DNA of 64,000 nucleotides, from assembly GCA_003151235.1 (NCBI GenBank), contig PLWZ01000072.1, positions 53,902 to 117,901 of the forward strand, given 5' to 3'. The notes beneath the pieces were generated by a model, which was given only the letters and a program-made list of their open reading frames with translations, did no database searches and had not been told where the DNA came from. Source of the DNA: Acidimicrobiaceae bacterium (lineage in GTDB: Bacteria; Actinomycetota; Acidimicrobiia; Acidimicrobiales; RAAP-2). Positions 55,647 to 64,000 of this stretch are shown here, in pieces; position 1 is the first letter of the stretch, and every line of letters starts with the position of its first letter. The translations under genes and the position numbers were made by a program.

Positions 55647-55973
55647 CTACAGGTAGGCCGAGATCTCCTGGAGGAGTTGGCCCTTCGGCTTCGCCCCGAC
55701 CAGACGTGCCTTGGGCTCGCCGTCCTTGAACAGGAGCAGCGTCGGGATGCTCATCACGTCGTAGCGCCTCGTGACGTCGAGATTGTCGTCGACGTTCAAC
55801 TTGACGATCGAGATCTTCTCGCCCTGCTCCTCGGCGATCTCCTCGAGGATCGGGGCGATCACCTTGCACGGCCCACACCACTCCGCCCAGAAGTCGACCA
55901 GGACCGGTACTTCCGAGGACTTGACATGCTCGTCAAACGTAGCGTCGTCGAGCTGCACGATCTTCCCGCTCAT
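55647..55973 (-). CDS. trxA: Thioredoxin
   Basis: A 108-residue thioredoxin, the cytoplasmic dithiol reductant. The active site is WAEWCGPCK with Cys33 and Cys36; the cis-proline is in SIPTLLLF. ATG 55973 is fixed by AGGAGG five bases upstream. It follows trxB on the same strand after 101 bases and precedes cwlM. Confidence 0.97.
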   Translation of the reverse strand: MSGKIVQLDDATFDEHVKSSEVPVLVDFWAEWCGPCKVIAPILEEIAEEQGEKISIVKLNVDDNLDVTRRYDVMSIPTLLLFKDGEPKARLVGAKPKGQLLQEISAYL

Positions 55974-56074
55974 TGGAACCTCCTCTTGGGCCACTCGGCC
56001 ACCGTTTGGACGGAACCGGCCGAACCGGCACCCGATCGTCACAACGCCCGCGCTGGCTCGCTTGTTCCCTGGCC

Positions 56075-57031
56075 TCAGGACCCGCGGCTCTCCAGGTAGC
56101 GCTCGGCGTCGATCGCGGCCATGCATCCCGACCCGGCGGCCGTGACGGCTTGGCGGTAGTAGTGGTCCTGGACGTCGCCGCAGGCGAAGACGCCCTCCAC
56201 GCTCGTGATGGATCCCCCGAAGGTCTTGACGTAGCCCATGTCGTCGAGCTCGAGCTGGCCCTTCACGACGGCGGTGTTGGGCTCGTGGCCGATGGCCACG
56301 AACAACCCGGTGACCGGGAGGTCGGCCTCTTCCCCGGTGACCGTATCGGCGACCCTTAGGCCCTGCACCTTGGTGTCACCGTTGACCTCGAGCACCCTCG
56401 AGTTCCATCGGACGTTGATGGTCGGGTGGGCGAGGGCGCGGTCCTGCATGATCTTGGACGCCCGGAGATGATCACGGCGATGGACGAGCGTGACCGAGCT
56501 GGCGAACCGGGTGAGGAAGAGCGCCTCCTCCATTGCCGAGTCCCCCCCGCCCACGACCGCGATGTCCTGGCCCCGGAAGAAGAACCCGTCGCAGGTGGCG
56601 CACGTCGACACGCCATGGGCGAGCAGGCGTTCTTCACCCGGGACGTTCAACATCAGGGACTGCGCCCCGGTGGCGACGATGAGCGCCTCGACCTCGTAGG
56701 TCGGGTCGCCCGAGTCGGAGCCGACCCAGACCGAGAACGGGGGACCGGAGAGGTCGAGGCGGCTGACCTTGGCCGTATGGAGCTCGGCGCCGAACCGCTC
56801 CGCCTGGGCCCGCATCGAGGCCATGAGCTCGGGCCCCATCACCCCGTCGGGGAAACCCGGGTAGTTCTCGACGTCGGTGGTCAGCATCAGCTGGCCACCC
56901 GGCTGGTCGCTCGTGGACGAGGGCTCACCCTCGATGACCACGGGCTGGAGTTGGGCGCGGGCACTGTAGACGGCGGCGGTGAGGCCGGCCGGGCCGGAGC
57001 CGGCGATGAGGACCTTGCGGCGTTCGGTCAT
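56075..57031 (-). CDS. trxB: Thioredoxin reductase
   Basis: A 318-residue NADPH-dependent flavoprotein that reduces thioredoxin. The FAD motif is [20 protein letters not shown], the redox site is CATC (Cys144, Cys147), the NADPH motif is [17 protein letters not shown], and the C-terminal FAD motif is [26 protein letters not shown] 57031 gives the normal N-terminus. It lies ten bases downstream of a small membrane-protein gene, so probably one transcript. Confidence 0.97.
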   Translation of the reverse strand: MTERRKVLIAGSGPAGLTAAVYSARAQLQPVVIEGEPSSTSDQPGGQLMLTTDVENYPGFPDGVMGPELMASMRAQAERFGAELHTAKVSRLDLSGPPFSVWVGSDSGDPTYEVEALIVATGAQSLMLNVPGEERLLAHGVSTCATCDGFFFRGQDIAVVGGGDSAMEEALFLTRFASSVTLVHRRDHLRASKIMQDRALAHPTINVRWNSRVLEVNGDTKVQGLRVADTVTGEEADLPVTGLFVAIGHEPNTAVVKGQLELDDMGYVKTFGGSITSVEGVFACGDVQDHYYRQAVTAAGSGCMAAIDAERYLESRGS

Positions 57032-57041
57032 CGGCGTGCGA

Positions 57042-57383
57042 TCAGCTGTCGGACGTGTGCCGTCGGCCCCGGAGTGACCACAGATAGAAGCCGGCGGCGC
57101 ACAAGATCGCACCGAAGAGGGCGTCGGAGGCCCATACCCGGCCACTGAACGCGTAGACGTCGAGGAGACGGATGAGAGCGACGGGGATGAGAATCAGCGC
57201 GACGAGGAAGACGAACGCGATCAGGGTGCCGAACACGACGGCCCGGCCGCCGATGAGGGCAGGCCGCACCACCCTGTCGTGGACGACGTCGACCACGGTG
57301 TCGACCGCGTCGATGGCCCTGTTCGACCACTCCTCGGACGTCGAGGTGGGCGCGGCCTGGTCCTGTTCGGAATCGGCTGCCAT
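57042..57383 (-). CDS. Two-span membrane protein of unknown function
   Basis: A 113-residue protein: an acidic N-terminal region, an amphipathic stretch ([18 protein letters not shown]), and two spans ([23 protein letters not shown] and [20 protein letters not shown]). The basic end suggests both termini are cytoplasmic. The stop is ten bases before trxB, implying cotranscription. I recognise no named family. Confidence 0.7.
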   Translation of the reverse strand: MAADSEQDQAAPTSTSEEWSNRAIDAVDTVVDVVHDRVVRPALIGGRAVVFGTLIAFVFLVALILIPVALIRLLDVYAFSGRVWASDALFGAILCAAGFYLWSLRGRRHTSDS

Positions 57384-57433
57384 AGGGCGAAGGTTAGTCG
57401 GCGGCCACCGGCGCGCCGTCGCTGGTCAGGGCC

Positions 57434-58276
57434 TCAGGCGGGCAGTTCGTAGCAGACGCCGATCGTGCCCGGCCCGGTGTGTGTGCCGACGACCGGCCCG
57501 AGCTCGACGGTCAGGAGTCCGTGCTGCACCTCGACCCCGTCGAGGAGGCCGAGGAACTTGTCGAGGTCGGGCGCAGCCCCGTCACAGACGGCCAGCCGTT
57601 CGAGGGGTGCGGCGGCGCGAACCTTCCCGGCCAGGTACTCGAGACACCTCGACCGGGTCCGCTGCTTTGACTCCTCGGCGACCATGCCGTTGGACACCTG
57701 GATGACCGGCTTGATGGACAGCATCGAGCCGAGCATGGCCCGGGCGGCCCCGATCCGGCCACCGCGCTGGAGGTGCTCCAAGGTGTCGATGGCCCCGTAG
57801 ACACGGGTGCGCAGTGCGACCTCCGCAGCCAGGTCGGAGATGGCCCCGGCGTCGGCGCCCGACGCCGCCGCTTCGGCGGCGGCGAGCGCCACCAGACCCT
57901 GACCCATGGTGACCGTCCGGGTGTCGACGACCCGCACGTCGAAATCCGACATGGCCCCGGCGGCCGTCACAGCGGATTGGTGGGTCCCGGAGGAGAGCGC
58001 GGCGGAGATGGTGACGCAGACCACGGCGTCACATCCGTCGTCGCGAGCGGCTTCAAAAACAGATTGGAACGCGCCGGGCGGGGGAGCGGACGTTTCGGGG
58101 AGGGTCGGGCTCGAGGCGCAGCGCTTCCAGAACTCCTCCGCACCGAGGTCCCGACGGTCGACCAGCTCCTCGTCGCCGAAGCGGATGCTGAGCGGGACGA
58201 TGACGATCCCGTTGGCGGTGGCGAGCTGATCGGTCAGGTCGCAGGCGCTGTCGGTGACGATCCGTACCCGGGCCAT
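57434..58276 (-). CDS. DegV family fatty-acid-binding protein
   Basis: A 280-residue DegV protein: VRIVTDSACDLTDQLA at the N-terminus, TSAPPPGAFQSVFEAA, then TISAALSSGTHQSAVTAA and the RVYGAIDTLEHLQRGGRIGAARAMLGSMLSIKPVIQV core. In firmicutes DegV/FakB proteins bind a fatty acid so that FakA can phosphorylate it; no FakA-like kinase is in the window. Soluble. It stands alone with gaps of about 50 bases on both sides. Confidence 0.9.
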   Translation of the reverse strand: MARVRIVTDSACDLTDQLATANGIVIVPLSIRFGDEELVDRRDLGAEEFWKRCASSPTLPETSAPPPGAFQSVFEAARDDGCDAVVCVTISAALSSGTHQSAVTAAGAMSDFDVRVVDTRTVTMGQGLVALAAAEAAASGADAGAISDLAAEVALRTRVYGAIDTLEHLQRGGRIGAARAMLGSMLSIKPVIQVSNGMVAEESKQRTRSRCLEYLAGKVRAAAPLERLAVCDGAAPDLDKFLGLLDGVEVQHGLLTVELGPVVGTHTGPGTIGVCYELPA

Positions 58277-58323
58277 GGGAACCTCTCTCGTTTAGGCAGG
58301 CGATGAGTCTGCCACCCAACGAC

Positions 58324-59985
58324 TCACCACGGTCGTGGCGGTGGCCTGCGGTCCCGGCGTTGGGCCCGCCGCTCATGGTCGGCCATGAAGACGGCGGTGC
58401 CGAGGTAAGCCGCCCCCCCGACGGCGACCGAAGCCATCACCCGCACGAGGAGGCCGATGCCGTGCGAGGCCCCGGAGAGGTTGGACACGACGAGCACCGC
58501 GATGCCCATCACGATCGTCGAGAGCGCCGAACCGCGCAGGGGAGACCACGCGCGTCGCCCACCGAGGTTCCCGAGCCAGCCCCGCAACACGGCAACACCG
58601 AGCACCGCGGCGACCGAGTACGCGACCGAGACTGAGACGGCCAGTCCCCGGACGCTCATCGAGTGCACGAGGGCGAGCGCAAGGACGACGTTGATCGCGT
58701 TCTCGACCAGGTACAGCCAGAACGCGACCTTGGTGCGCTGCATCGCTTGCAGGGCCCGGACCACGAACAAGAAGCTGCAGAACCCGGGGAGCCCGGCGGC
58801 CAGGATCGCCAACGCGGCGCCTGCGTCGGCGGTCTCGCCGGGTTTCGCCACCCCGTGCCCGAGCAGGAGGGCGATGGCGGGTTTGGCCAGGAGGAGCATG
58901 CCGACCGCGGCCGGGAGGATGATCGAGAGAACGGCGCGCAGGCCACCCGTGAAACGTCGCCGGAACGCCACGACGTCGCCCAACGCCCAATAGCGCGACA
59001 GGTCGGGCGTCACTGCGCTCATCACAGAGACTGCGACCACCGCGTACGGCATCTGCATGAACGCGTACGCGTACGTGTACGACGACACCGTGCCGTCGCC
59101 CTTCGCAGCCACGGCCAATGCGAGGACGACGTACAGGGCGATCTGGTTCGCCAACACGAACCCGAACGTCCACAGACCCAACTTCAAGACGGTGCGGACG
59201 GCCTCGTGGCCGGGGTCCCAGTGGAACCTCACCCTCCCGAGACCGGCCCGGGTGAAGCTCGGCGCGAGCAAGAGAGCCTGGAGAGCCACCCCGGCGGTGG
59301 TCCCGAGGCCGAGCAGCTCCAGCTGGTGGCCGTGGAGCAGCGTGCTGTGCAGTGATGGGTTCGGTGCGACGTGGTGGAACCACAACAAGACGGCGATGCA
59401 GACGAGGTTGTTGGCCACCGGAACCCAGGTCGGCGTCCCAAACCGGTGCCGTGCGTTCAAGAGGGCCGTGACCAGGCTGATCACGCCGTAGAAGAAGACC
59501 TGCGGCACGAACCAACGCAGGAGGTCCGTCGCCACCGCCCGCTCGGACGTGAGGGTGGCCGGGGAGATGCCCGAGGTGTGGCCGAATGCGGTGAACGCGT
59601 CGATGACGAGCGGCGCCAGGAGCCAGAACACGATCGTCGCAACCGCGAGGACGGCCAGGGCCAGGGTGACGACGGCCGAGATGGCCCGCCACGCCTCCTT
59701 GTTCGAGCGCGTGGCGAGGCGGTCGATGAACACGGGGATGAACGTCGCAGACAGCACCCCGCCCAAGACGATGTCGTAAAGCATGTTGGGACTGGTGTTG
59801 GCGAGGTTGTAGGCGTCGGCCAGATGATGGAACCCGAGCGCGTACGCGAGCACGAGGATCCGGCCGACCCCGGTGAGGCGTGAGACGGCGGTGCCGAGTG
59901 CCATGCCCAGGGTGGCCCGCTGCAGTCCCCGTCCGCCCTCGGACCCCCCTGCGGAGCCTCGGGTCTCTTCGACCGCTTCGCTCAT
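58324..59985 (-). CDS. murJ: Lipid II flippase MurJ
   Basis: A 553-residue MVF/MATE-like membrane protein with about 14 spans. Typical stretches are RATLGMALGTAVSRLTGVGRILVLAYALG, ADAYNLANTSPNMLYDIVLGGVLSATFIPV, and ALLNARHRFGTPTWVPVANNLVCI. It flips lipid II for wall synthesis. It lacks the cytoplasmic pseudokinase extension of M. tuberculosis MviN, which is the part phosphorylated by PknB and bound by FhaA there. The start overlaps the stop of the DUF6049 gene (ATGA), an arrangement conserved in actinobacteria. Confidence 0.95.
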   Translation of the reverse strand: MSEAVEETRGSAGGSEGGRGLQRATLGMALGTAVSRLTGVGRILVLAYALGFHHLADAYNLANTSPNMLYDIVLGGVLSATFIPVFIDRLATRSNKEAWRAISAVVTLALAVLAVATIVFWLLAPLVIDAFTAFGHTSGISPATLTSERAVATDLLRWFVPQVFFYGVISLVTALLNARHRFGTPTWVPVANNLVCIAVLLWFHHVAPNPSLHSTLLHGHQLELLGLGTTAGVALQALLLAPSFTRAGLGRVRFHWDPGHEAVRTVLKLGLWTFGFVLANQIALYVVLALAVAAKGDGTVSSYTYAYAFMQMPYAVVAVSVMSAVTPDLSRYWALGDVVAFRRRFTGGLRAVLSIILPAAVGMLLLAKPAIALLLGHGVAKPGETADAGAALAILAAGLPGFCSFLFVVRALQAMQRTKVAFWLYLVENAINVVLALALVHSMSVRGLAVSVSVAYSVAAVLGVAVLRGWLGNLGGRRAWSPLRGSALSTIVMGIAVLVVSNLSGASHGIGLLVRVMASVAVGGAAYLGTAVFMADHERRAQRRDRRPPPRPW

Positions 59986-62084
59986 GCAGGCGCACCTCGG
60001 GTGGACCGGGCTCGACGCAGGCGACGGCTCTTGCGCCAGGTCCGGACCCACCACGCGACCAGGACAAGCGCCGCCACGAGCGTCAGCACGATGCCGACGA
60101 TCGAGGTTGCCGTCGACCGCACCGTCAACGTGCCATGGGCGATGATCAACGCGCCGTCGGGCGAGGTGAGGGTGAACGCGAGTGGCAGGTCACCCGACGT
60201 CAGGGCCTTTACCTCGACCTCGGTCGTGTTGGTGGGGTGGTCGATGGACACCCGCCGCGTGGATCCGGCCGGGAACTCCAGCTTGGCGCTCCGCAGGATG
60301 AGCTTCGCCTGGAGGTGGTAGCTCGCCGAAGAGACGATGGTGATGGGGATGGACGCGGTGCGTGCCGTCAGGGTCACGGTGCTCGTCAGAACCTGGATCC
60401 CCGACAGCTCGGCGGCGAGATGGCGCTGGAAGGTGGCTACACCGGCGCGCTGGGCCGCCGGTTTCAGCTCGCTCGACTCGGAGGCCAACAACAGCTCCTC
60501 CAGTTGGGCCACCAAGGTCGCGTCTCCTTGAACAGCCTTCGTGAAGCCGTCGATGTCGTTGCGTGCGGCGACGATCGCGACGGCCTGGTCGTTGGTGAAC
60601 TGCTGCCCCGACCCGGCCGCGGCCAGCCGACGCGTGGTTGCGGCCTGGTTGCCGCCAACGGGCACGAGACCGCTGAAGTATTGGGTCAGGGTCGCCGTCG
60701 TGACGATCGGATTCCCGTTGAGTCCAGCGAGCAACGCGCTCACGAATGCGGGATCGGGGTCCCAGTCCGATGGGGGTACGGCAATCACGCCGCGGGTCGG
60801 GTCGCTCGCGCCCGGCAGCTCGTAGTGGATCTGCGCGAGATCAGCCAGGAGTTGGTTGGCCGCCAGCACCGGGTCGCGCGGGTCGTCGGTGAAGTAGCTC
60901 GACAACTGGGCGTCGATCACGGCGGCCTTCCCAACCTGACCCTTTCCCGCCAGGAGGGTGAACGGCTGCGACCACGTCGCATCGTCGAGCTCAGTTGCGG
61001 GTTCGAGATCGGCCTCGGGGAGGACCAGGTCGATCGCCTTGGCGGTGTGGAGTCCGCTGACGATCGACGGGTTCACCGGTCCGGTGGCGACCCAAGTGGT
61101 CTTCGACGGCTGATCGGCGTCCGGGAGCCCCCCGAGCAGCTGCTCCATGATCCTCTGGCCACCCTGCATCTGGCCCTGTATCTCGGCGCTGACCCCCGCC
61201 GAGGCGAGCGAGGCGAGGTTGACCGGCACATACGGCTGGGCGATGAGCTCGTGGGTGGCAGGCCCACCGGTGGCGAGGCTGCCGATGGCGCCGACTACAG
61301 CCCGCGCATCCACGGACGCGCTGACGGCGAGCTGTTGCACGGTCACGGGGCTGGCCGCGACAGAGACCTTGACGCCGGCGTTTTGGACCAGCGCACGGCC
61401 GAGAAAGGAAAGGTCCTTGGCTCGGGAGGCGCTGACGGGTGCGAGCGCGTCGGCGAGGCTGCCCCGAGTTCGGATGTCGACCGGAGCCCCGAACGGGACC
61501 ACCCACGAGAAGACCAGCGGGTTCGTGCTCCGCTCCTCTGCATAGATCAGATAGGTCGTGAGGTGGGCGGCGACGGAGCCGTTCGACGCGAGTAACTGAA
61601 CCACGACCGGATAAACCCCCGAACACCGACCGCTGCCGACCACGCATGCGTGGCGGGCACTGAGGTCGATCGAACCGGAGTCCGAAGCCTCCGGCGTGTC
61701 GGGCACGATCGTCGTCGTGGATTGCAACCCGCCCCGGTGGCCGGCCTTCATGCCGGCCACCGGTGTCGGTGCCAGAGCCTGGAGCACGTCGGTCGGTGGG
61801 CTGGTGAGCGTCTGCTCGAACGCCGATCGGGTACCCAGCTTTTGGTAGAAGGTGAGGCCTAGTTCGGCGTCCGACGGTACCGACCCGTTGACCTCGACTT
61901 CGATCGTGAACGGCGCCGGATCGCCGGGCGAGGCCGGGGTCACCGAAGGGGTCTGCGAGAGCAACGTGAGGGTGGGGGAGCCCACCGATGCGGCGGCCGG
62001 GGTCGGGCTCGGTGCGACAGCGAGGCCAGAGCCACCGATCGCGACCGCGACCGCAATCGCGGAACGGACACGGCGCAACAACAC
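59982..62084 (-). CDS. DUF6049 family extracytoplasmic membrane-anchored protein
   Basis: A 700-residue protein with an N-terminal signal or anchor (SAIAVAVAIGGSGLAVAPSPTPAAA), a large extracytoplasmic region and one C-terminal span (TSIVGIVLTLVAALVLVAWWV) followed by a very basic tail. Position upstream of murJ and divergent from pcnA matches M. tuberculosis Rv3909, whose role is unknown. The coupling to murJ suggests a wall or envelope function. GTG 62084 start. Confidence 0.82.
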   Translation of the reverse strand: MLLRRVRSAIAVAVAIGGSGLAVAPSPTPAAASVGSPTLTLLSQTPSVTPASPGDPAPFTIEVEVNGSVPSDAELGLTFYQKLGTRSAFEQTLTSPPTDVLQALAPTPVAGMKAGHRGGLQSTTTIVPDTPEASDSGSIDLSARHACVVGSGRCSGVYPVVVQLLASNGSVAAHLTTYLIYAEERSTNPLVFSWVVPFGAPVDIRTRGSLADALAPVSASRAKDLSFLGRALVQNAGVKVSVAASPVTVQQLAVSASVDARAVVGAIGSLATGGPATHELIAQPYVPVNLASLASAGVSAEIQGQMQGGQRIMEQLLGGLPDADQPSKTTWVATGPVNPSIVSGLHTAKAIDLVLPEADLEPATELDDATWSQPFTLLAGKGQVGKAAVIDAQLSSYFTDDPRDPVLAANQLLADLAQIHYELPGASDPTRGVIAVPPSDWDPDPAFVSALLAGLNGNPIVTTATLTQYFSGLVPVGGNQAATTRRLAAAGSGQQFTNDQAVAIVAARNDIDGFTKAVQGDATLVAQLEELLLASESSELKPAAQRAGVATFQRHLAAELSGIQVLTSTVTLTARTASIPITIVSSASYHLQAKLILRSAKLEFPAGSTRRVSIDHPTNTTEVEVKALTSGDLPLAFTLTSPDGALIIAHGTLTVRSTATSIVGIVLTLVAALVLVAWWVRTWRKSRRLRRARSTRGAPA

Positions 62085-62138
62085 CGAGCAACGCTAACCG
62101 GTCGCGGGCGTCGGACCGGGGTCCACTACCGTGGCCTG

Positions 62139-63554
62139 GTGTCGCCGACCGTCCCGGAACGGTTTCGGCATCTGGTCGATGCCACCACCGAGCTAGGGGA
62201 GCGCTTCGACCGCGCGGATAAGCGGCTCTACCTGGTCGGCGGGTCCGTCCGAGACGCGTTCGTCGCGGTGGCCGATGACCACGCACGGGGCCCGGCGGCT
62301 AAGGATCCCGACTTCGATCTGACCACCGACGCCGGGCCCGACGAGATCGAGGAGATCGTCACCGGGTGGGCCGACGTCATCTGGACCCAGGGGGCGAGGT
62401 TCGGGACCATCGGATGCCAGGCCAAGGGCCGCCACTACGAGATCACGACCCACCGTGCCGAGGTCTACCGGCCGGACTCGCGCAAGCCCGAGGTGACCTT
62501 CGGCAAGGACATCGAACAGGACCTGTCCCGTCGAGACTTCACGGTCAATGCCATGGCGTTGCGCCTGCCCGACTTCGAGTTGATCGACCCGTTCGGCGGC
62601 CTCACCGACCTGGCCGCCGGCGTCCTGCGCACCCCGCTCGGGCCCGACGTGTCCTTCGAAGACGATCCGCTTCGCATGCTCCGCGCGGCCCGCTTCATGG
62701 CCGGGTACGGCCTCCGGCCGGAGCCCGACCTCGTCGAGGCGGTGAAGTCGGGGCATCACCGCCTCGCAATCGTCTCGGCCGAACGGATCCGAGGGGAGTT
62801 GGACCGCCTGGTGATGGTCGCCACACCTTCGATCGGTTTGTGGTTCGTCGTCGAGACCGGACTGGCCGACGAGTTCTTACCCGAACTCCCCGCACTCGCC
62901 CTCGAACAAGACCCGGTCCACCGGCACAAGGACGTCCTGGCCCACACTCTGGCGGTCGTCGATCGGACCTCGCCGGATCGGGTGCTGCGCCTGGCCGCGC
63001 TTTTCCACGACATTGGCAAGCCGCGGACGCGTGCGTTTGCGCCCGGCGGGGTCGTGACGTTCCACCACCACGAGGTGGTCGGGGCGCGCATGACACGCGA
63101 TCGGATGGAGGCGCTGCGCTACCCCAACGACGAGGTGGCCACCATCACCCGCCTCGTCGAACTGCACCTGCGCTTCCACACCTATCAACTCGGGTGGACC
63201 GACCGGGCGGTGCGCCGCTACGTCCGAGACGCCGGTCCCCTCCTCGACCGGCTGAACGAGCTCACCCGGTGCGACTGCACGACCCGCAACGCAGTCAAGG
63301 CTCGATCGCTCGGACGGCGCATGGACGAGTTGGAGGAGCGGATCGCAGAACTGCGCGAGCGTGAGGAGTTGGACGCGATGCGACCGGACCTCGACGGGAA
63401 CAAGGTGATGGAGCTGTGCGGGGTGCCGCCCGGCCCCGCAGTCGGGCGTGCGCTCGACTTCCTATTGGAGCTGCGAATCGAGGAGGGCCCGCTCGGCGAG
63501 GAGGAGGCCACCCGCCGACTACGCCATTGGTGGTCGACGCAGTCCGAGAACTGA
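62139..63554 (+). CDS. pcnA: CCA tRNA nucleotidyltransferase / poly(A) polymerase family
   Basis: A 471-residue class II nucleotidyltransferase with an HD domain. The active site begins LYLVGGSVRDAF, with DPDFDLTTDA carrying the two metal aspartates. RRDFTVNAMAL and DPLRMLRAARF follow, and the HD motif is LAALFHDIGKPRT. It adds or repairs the 3' CCA of tRNAs, needed here because two of the three tRNA genes do not encode CCA. GTG 62139 start; divergent from the DUF6049 gene and convergent with the next gene. Confidence 0.93.
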   Translation: MSPTVPERFRHLVDATTELGERFDRADKRLYLVGGSVRDAFVAVADDHARGPAAKDPDFDLTTDAGPDEIEEIVTGWADVIWTQGARFGTIGCQAKGRHYEITTHRAEVYRPDSRKPEVTFGKDIEQDLSRRDFTVNAMALRLPDFELIDPFGGLTDLAAGVLRTPLGPDVSFEDDPLRMLRAARFMAGYGLRPEPDLVEAVKSGHHRLAIVSAERIRGELDRLVMVATPSIGLWFVVETGLADEFLPELPALALEQDPVHRHKDVLAHTLAVVDRTSPDRVLRLAALFHDIGKPRTRAFAPGGVVTFHHHEVVGARMTRDRMEALRYPNDEVATITRLVELHLRFHTYQLGWTDRAVRRYVRDAGPLLDRLNELTRCDCTTRNAVKARSLGRRMDELEERIAELREREELDAMRPDLDGNKVMELCGVPPGPAVGRALDFLLELRIEEGPLGEEEATRRLRHWWSTQSEN

Positions 63555-63566
63555 GGTCGGCGCAGT

Positions 63567-64000
63567 TCAGTCCGGTGGCCAGACTCCCGCGTCCCCGCCG
63601 GCGGCGAAGTCGTCCACCATCTCTCGTGCCACCTCGTCGCGGTATTGCACCGGGGGCGACTTCATGAGGTAGGCCGACGGGCCGAGGAGCGGTCCACCGA
63701 TCTTGCGGTCGAGGGCCAGCTTGGCGCAGCGGATGGCATCGATGATGACGCCGGCCGAGTTGGGGGAGTCCCAAACCTCCAGCTTGAGCTCCAGGTTGAG
63801 GGGCACGTCACCGAAGTTCCGCCCCTCCATCCGGATGTAGGCCCACTTGCGGTCGGCCAGCCACGGGATGTGATCCGAAGGGCCGATGTGGACGTCGTCG
63901 GCCGGGAGCGGAGCGTGCTCGATCTGGCTGGTCACGGCCTGGGTCTTCGAAATCTTCTTGGACTCGAGCCGCTCCCGCTCGAGCATGTTCTTGAAGTCCA
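63567..64000 (-). CDS. ino1: Myo-inositol-1-phosphate synthase, C-terminal part (continues beyond window)
   Basis: The 3' 144 codons of an inositol-3-phosphate synthase: [20 protein letters not shown], then [64 protein letters not shown]. This is the conserved NAD-dependent catalytic region. The enzyme turns glucose-6-phosphate into inositol phosphate for phosphatidylinositol and mycothiol in actinobacteria. The frame is open to the window edge (DFKN before the first Met), so the gene is cut by the window. Convergent with pcnA, stops 12 bases apart. Confidence 0.93.
   Translation of the reverse strand, partial: DFKNMLERERLESKKISKTQAVTSQIEHAPLPADDVHIGPSDHIPWLADRKWAYIRMEGRNFGDVPLNLELKLEVWDSPNSAGVIIDAIRCAKLALDRKIGGPLLGPSAYLMKSPPVQYRDEVAREMVDDFAAGGDAGVWPPD

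Noticed and set aside
55974..56126. N-terminal extension of trxA
   Set aside because: Unlike thioredoxins; AGGAGG marks ATG 55973 as the start.

Overview
The window is a high-GC actinobacterial chromosome segment built around the replication origin. GTG and TTG starts are common. The order rpmH-rnpA-yidD-yidC-jag-rsmG-parA-parB on one side of dnaA, dnaN-recF-dciA-gyrB-gyrA on the other, and the cwlM-trxA-trxB and murJ-DUF6049-pcnA blocks is the layout known from Mycobacterium and relatives. The mitochondrial-type aconitase, the missing rodA and pknA, and two wax-ester/triacylglycerol synthases would fit an uncultured member of Acidimicrobiia. That class assignment is inference from gene content, not from a search.

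Layout. 1-5 kb: 5'-truncated aconitase and an unassigned serine hydrolase. 5.1-21.2 kb: an accessory region ending at an intact tRNA-Ala(UGC) and divided by at least five partial copies of that tRNA's 3' half. Three copies share a further ~80-bp tail with a hairpin. The segments between copies carry two FtsX-type permeases, two MFS transporters, two WS/DGAT acyltransferases, an FMN-binding split-barrel protein and a phospholipase D-like protein. This looks like a stack of decayed tRNA-targeted integrations; no integrase is left. 21-28 kb: DUF2237 protein, MFS pump with MarR regulator, thioesterases, tRNA-Ile, pirin and thiolase. 27.7-34.9 kb: the envelope-growth signalling cluster crgA, trpG/pabA, pknB, pbpA, pstP, fhaB, fhaA, without rodA or pknA. 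34.9-39.4 kb: tRNA-Leu, a small ClpX-type zinc-finger/HTH protein behind a duplicated operator-like palindrome, a methyltransferase, an acetolactate-synthase-like enzyme and a RodZ-like protein. 39.4-54.5 kb: gyrA, gyrB, dciA, recF, dnaN, dnaA, rpmH through parB, with two parS sites. 54.5-64 kb: a CwlM-like pseudo-amidase, trxA, trxB, degV, murJ, DUF6049 protein, pcnA and the 3' part of the inositol-phosphate synthase gene.

How it works together. The origin block supplies initiation (DnaA, DciA), the sliding clamp, gap repair, gyrase and ParABS segregation. The PASTA kinase, its phosphatase, FhaA, the CwlM-like protein, MurJ, PBP2 and CrgA are members of one peptidoglycan control circuit known from mycobacteria, so origin segregation and wall growth are encoded close together. 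The 5-21 kb region is the most unusual part.
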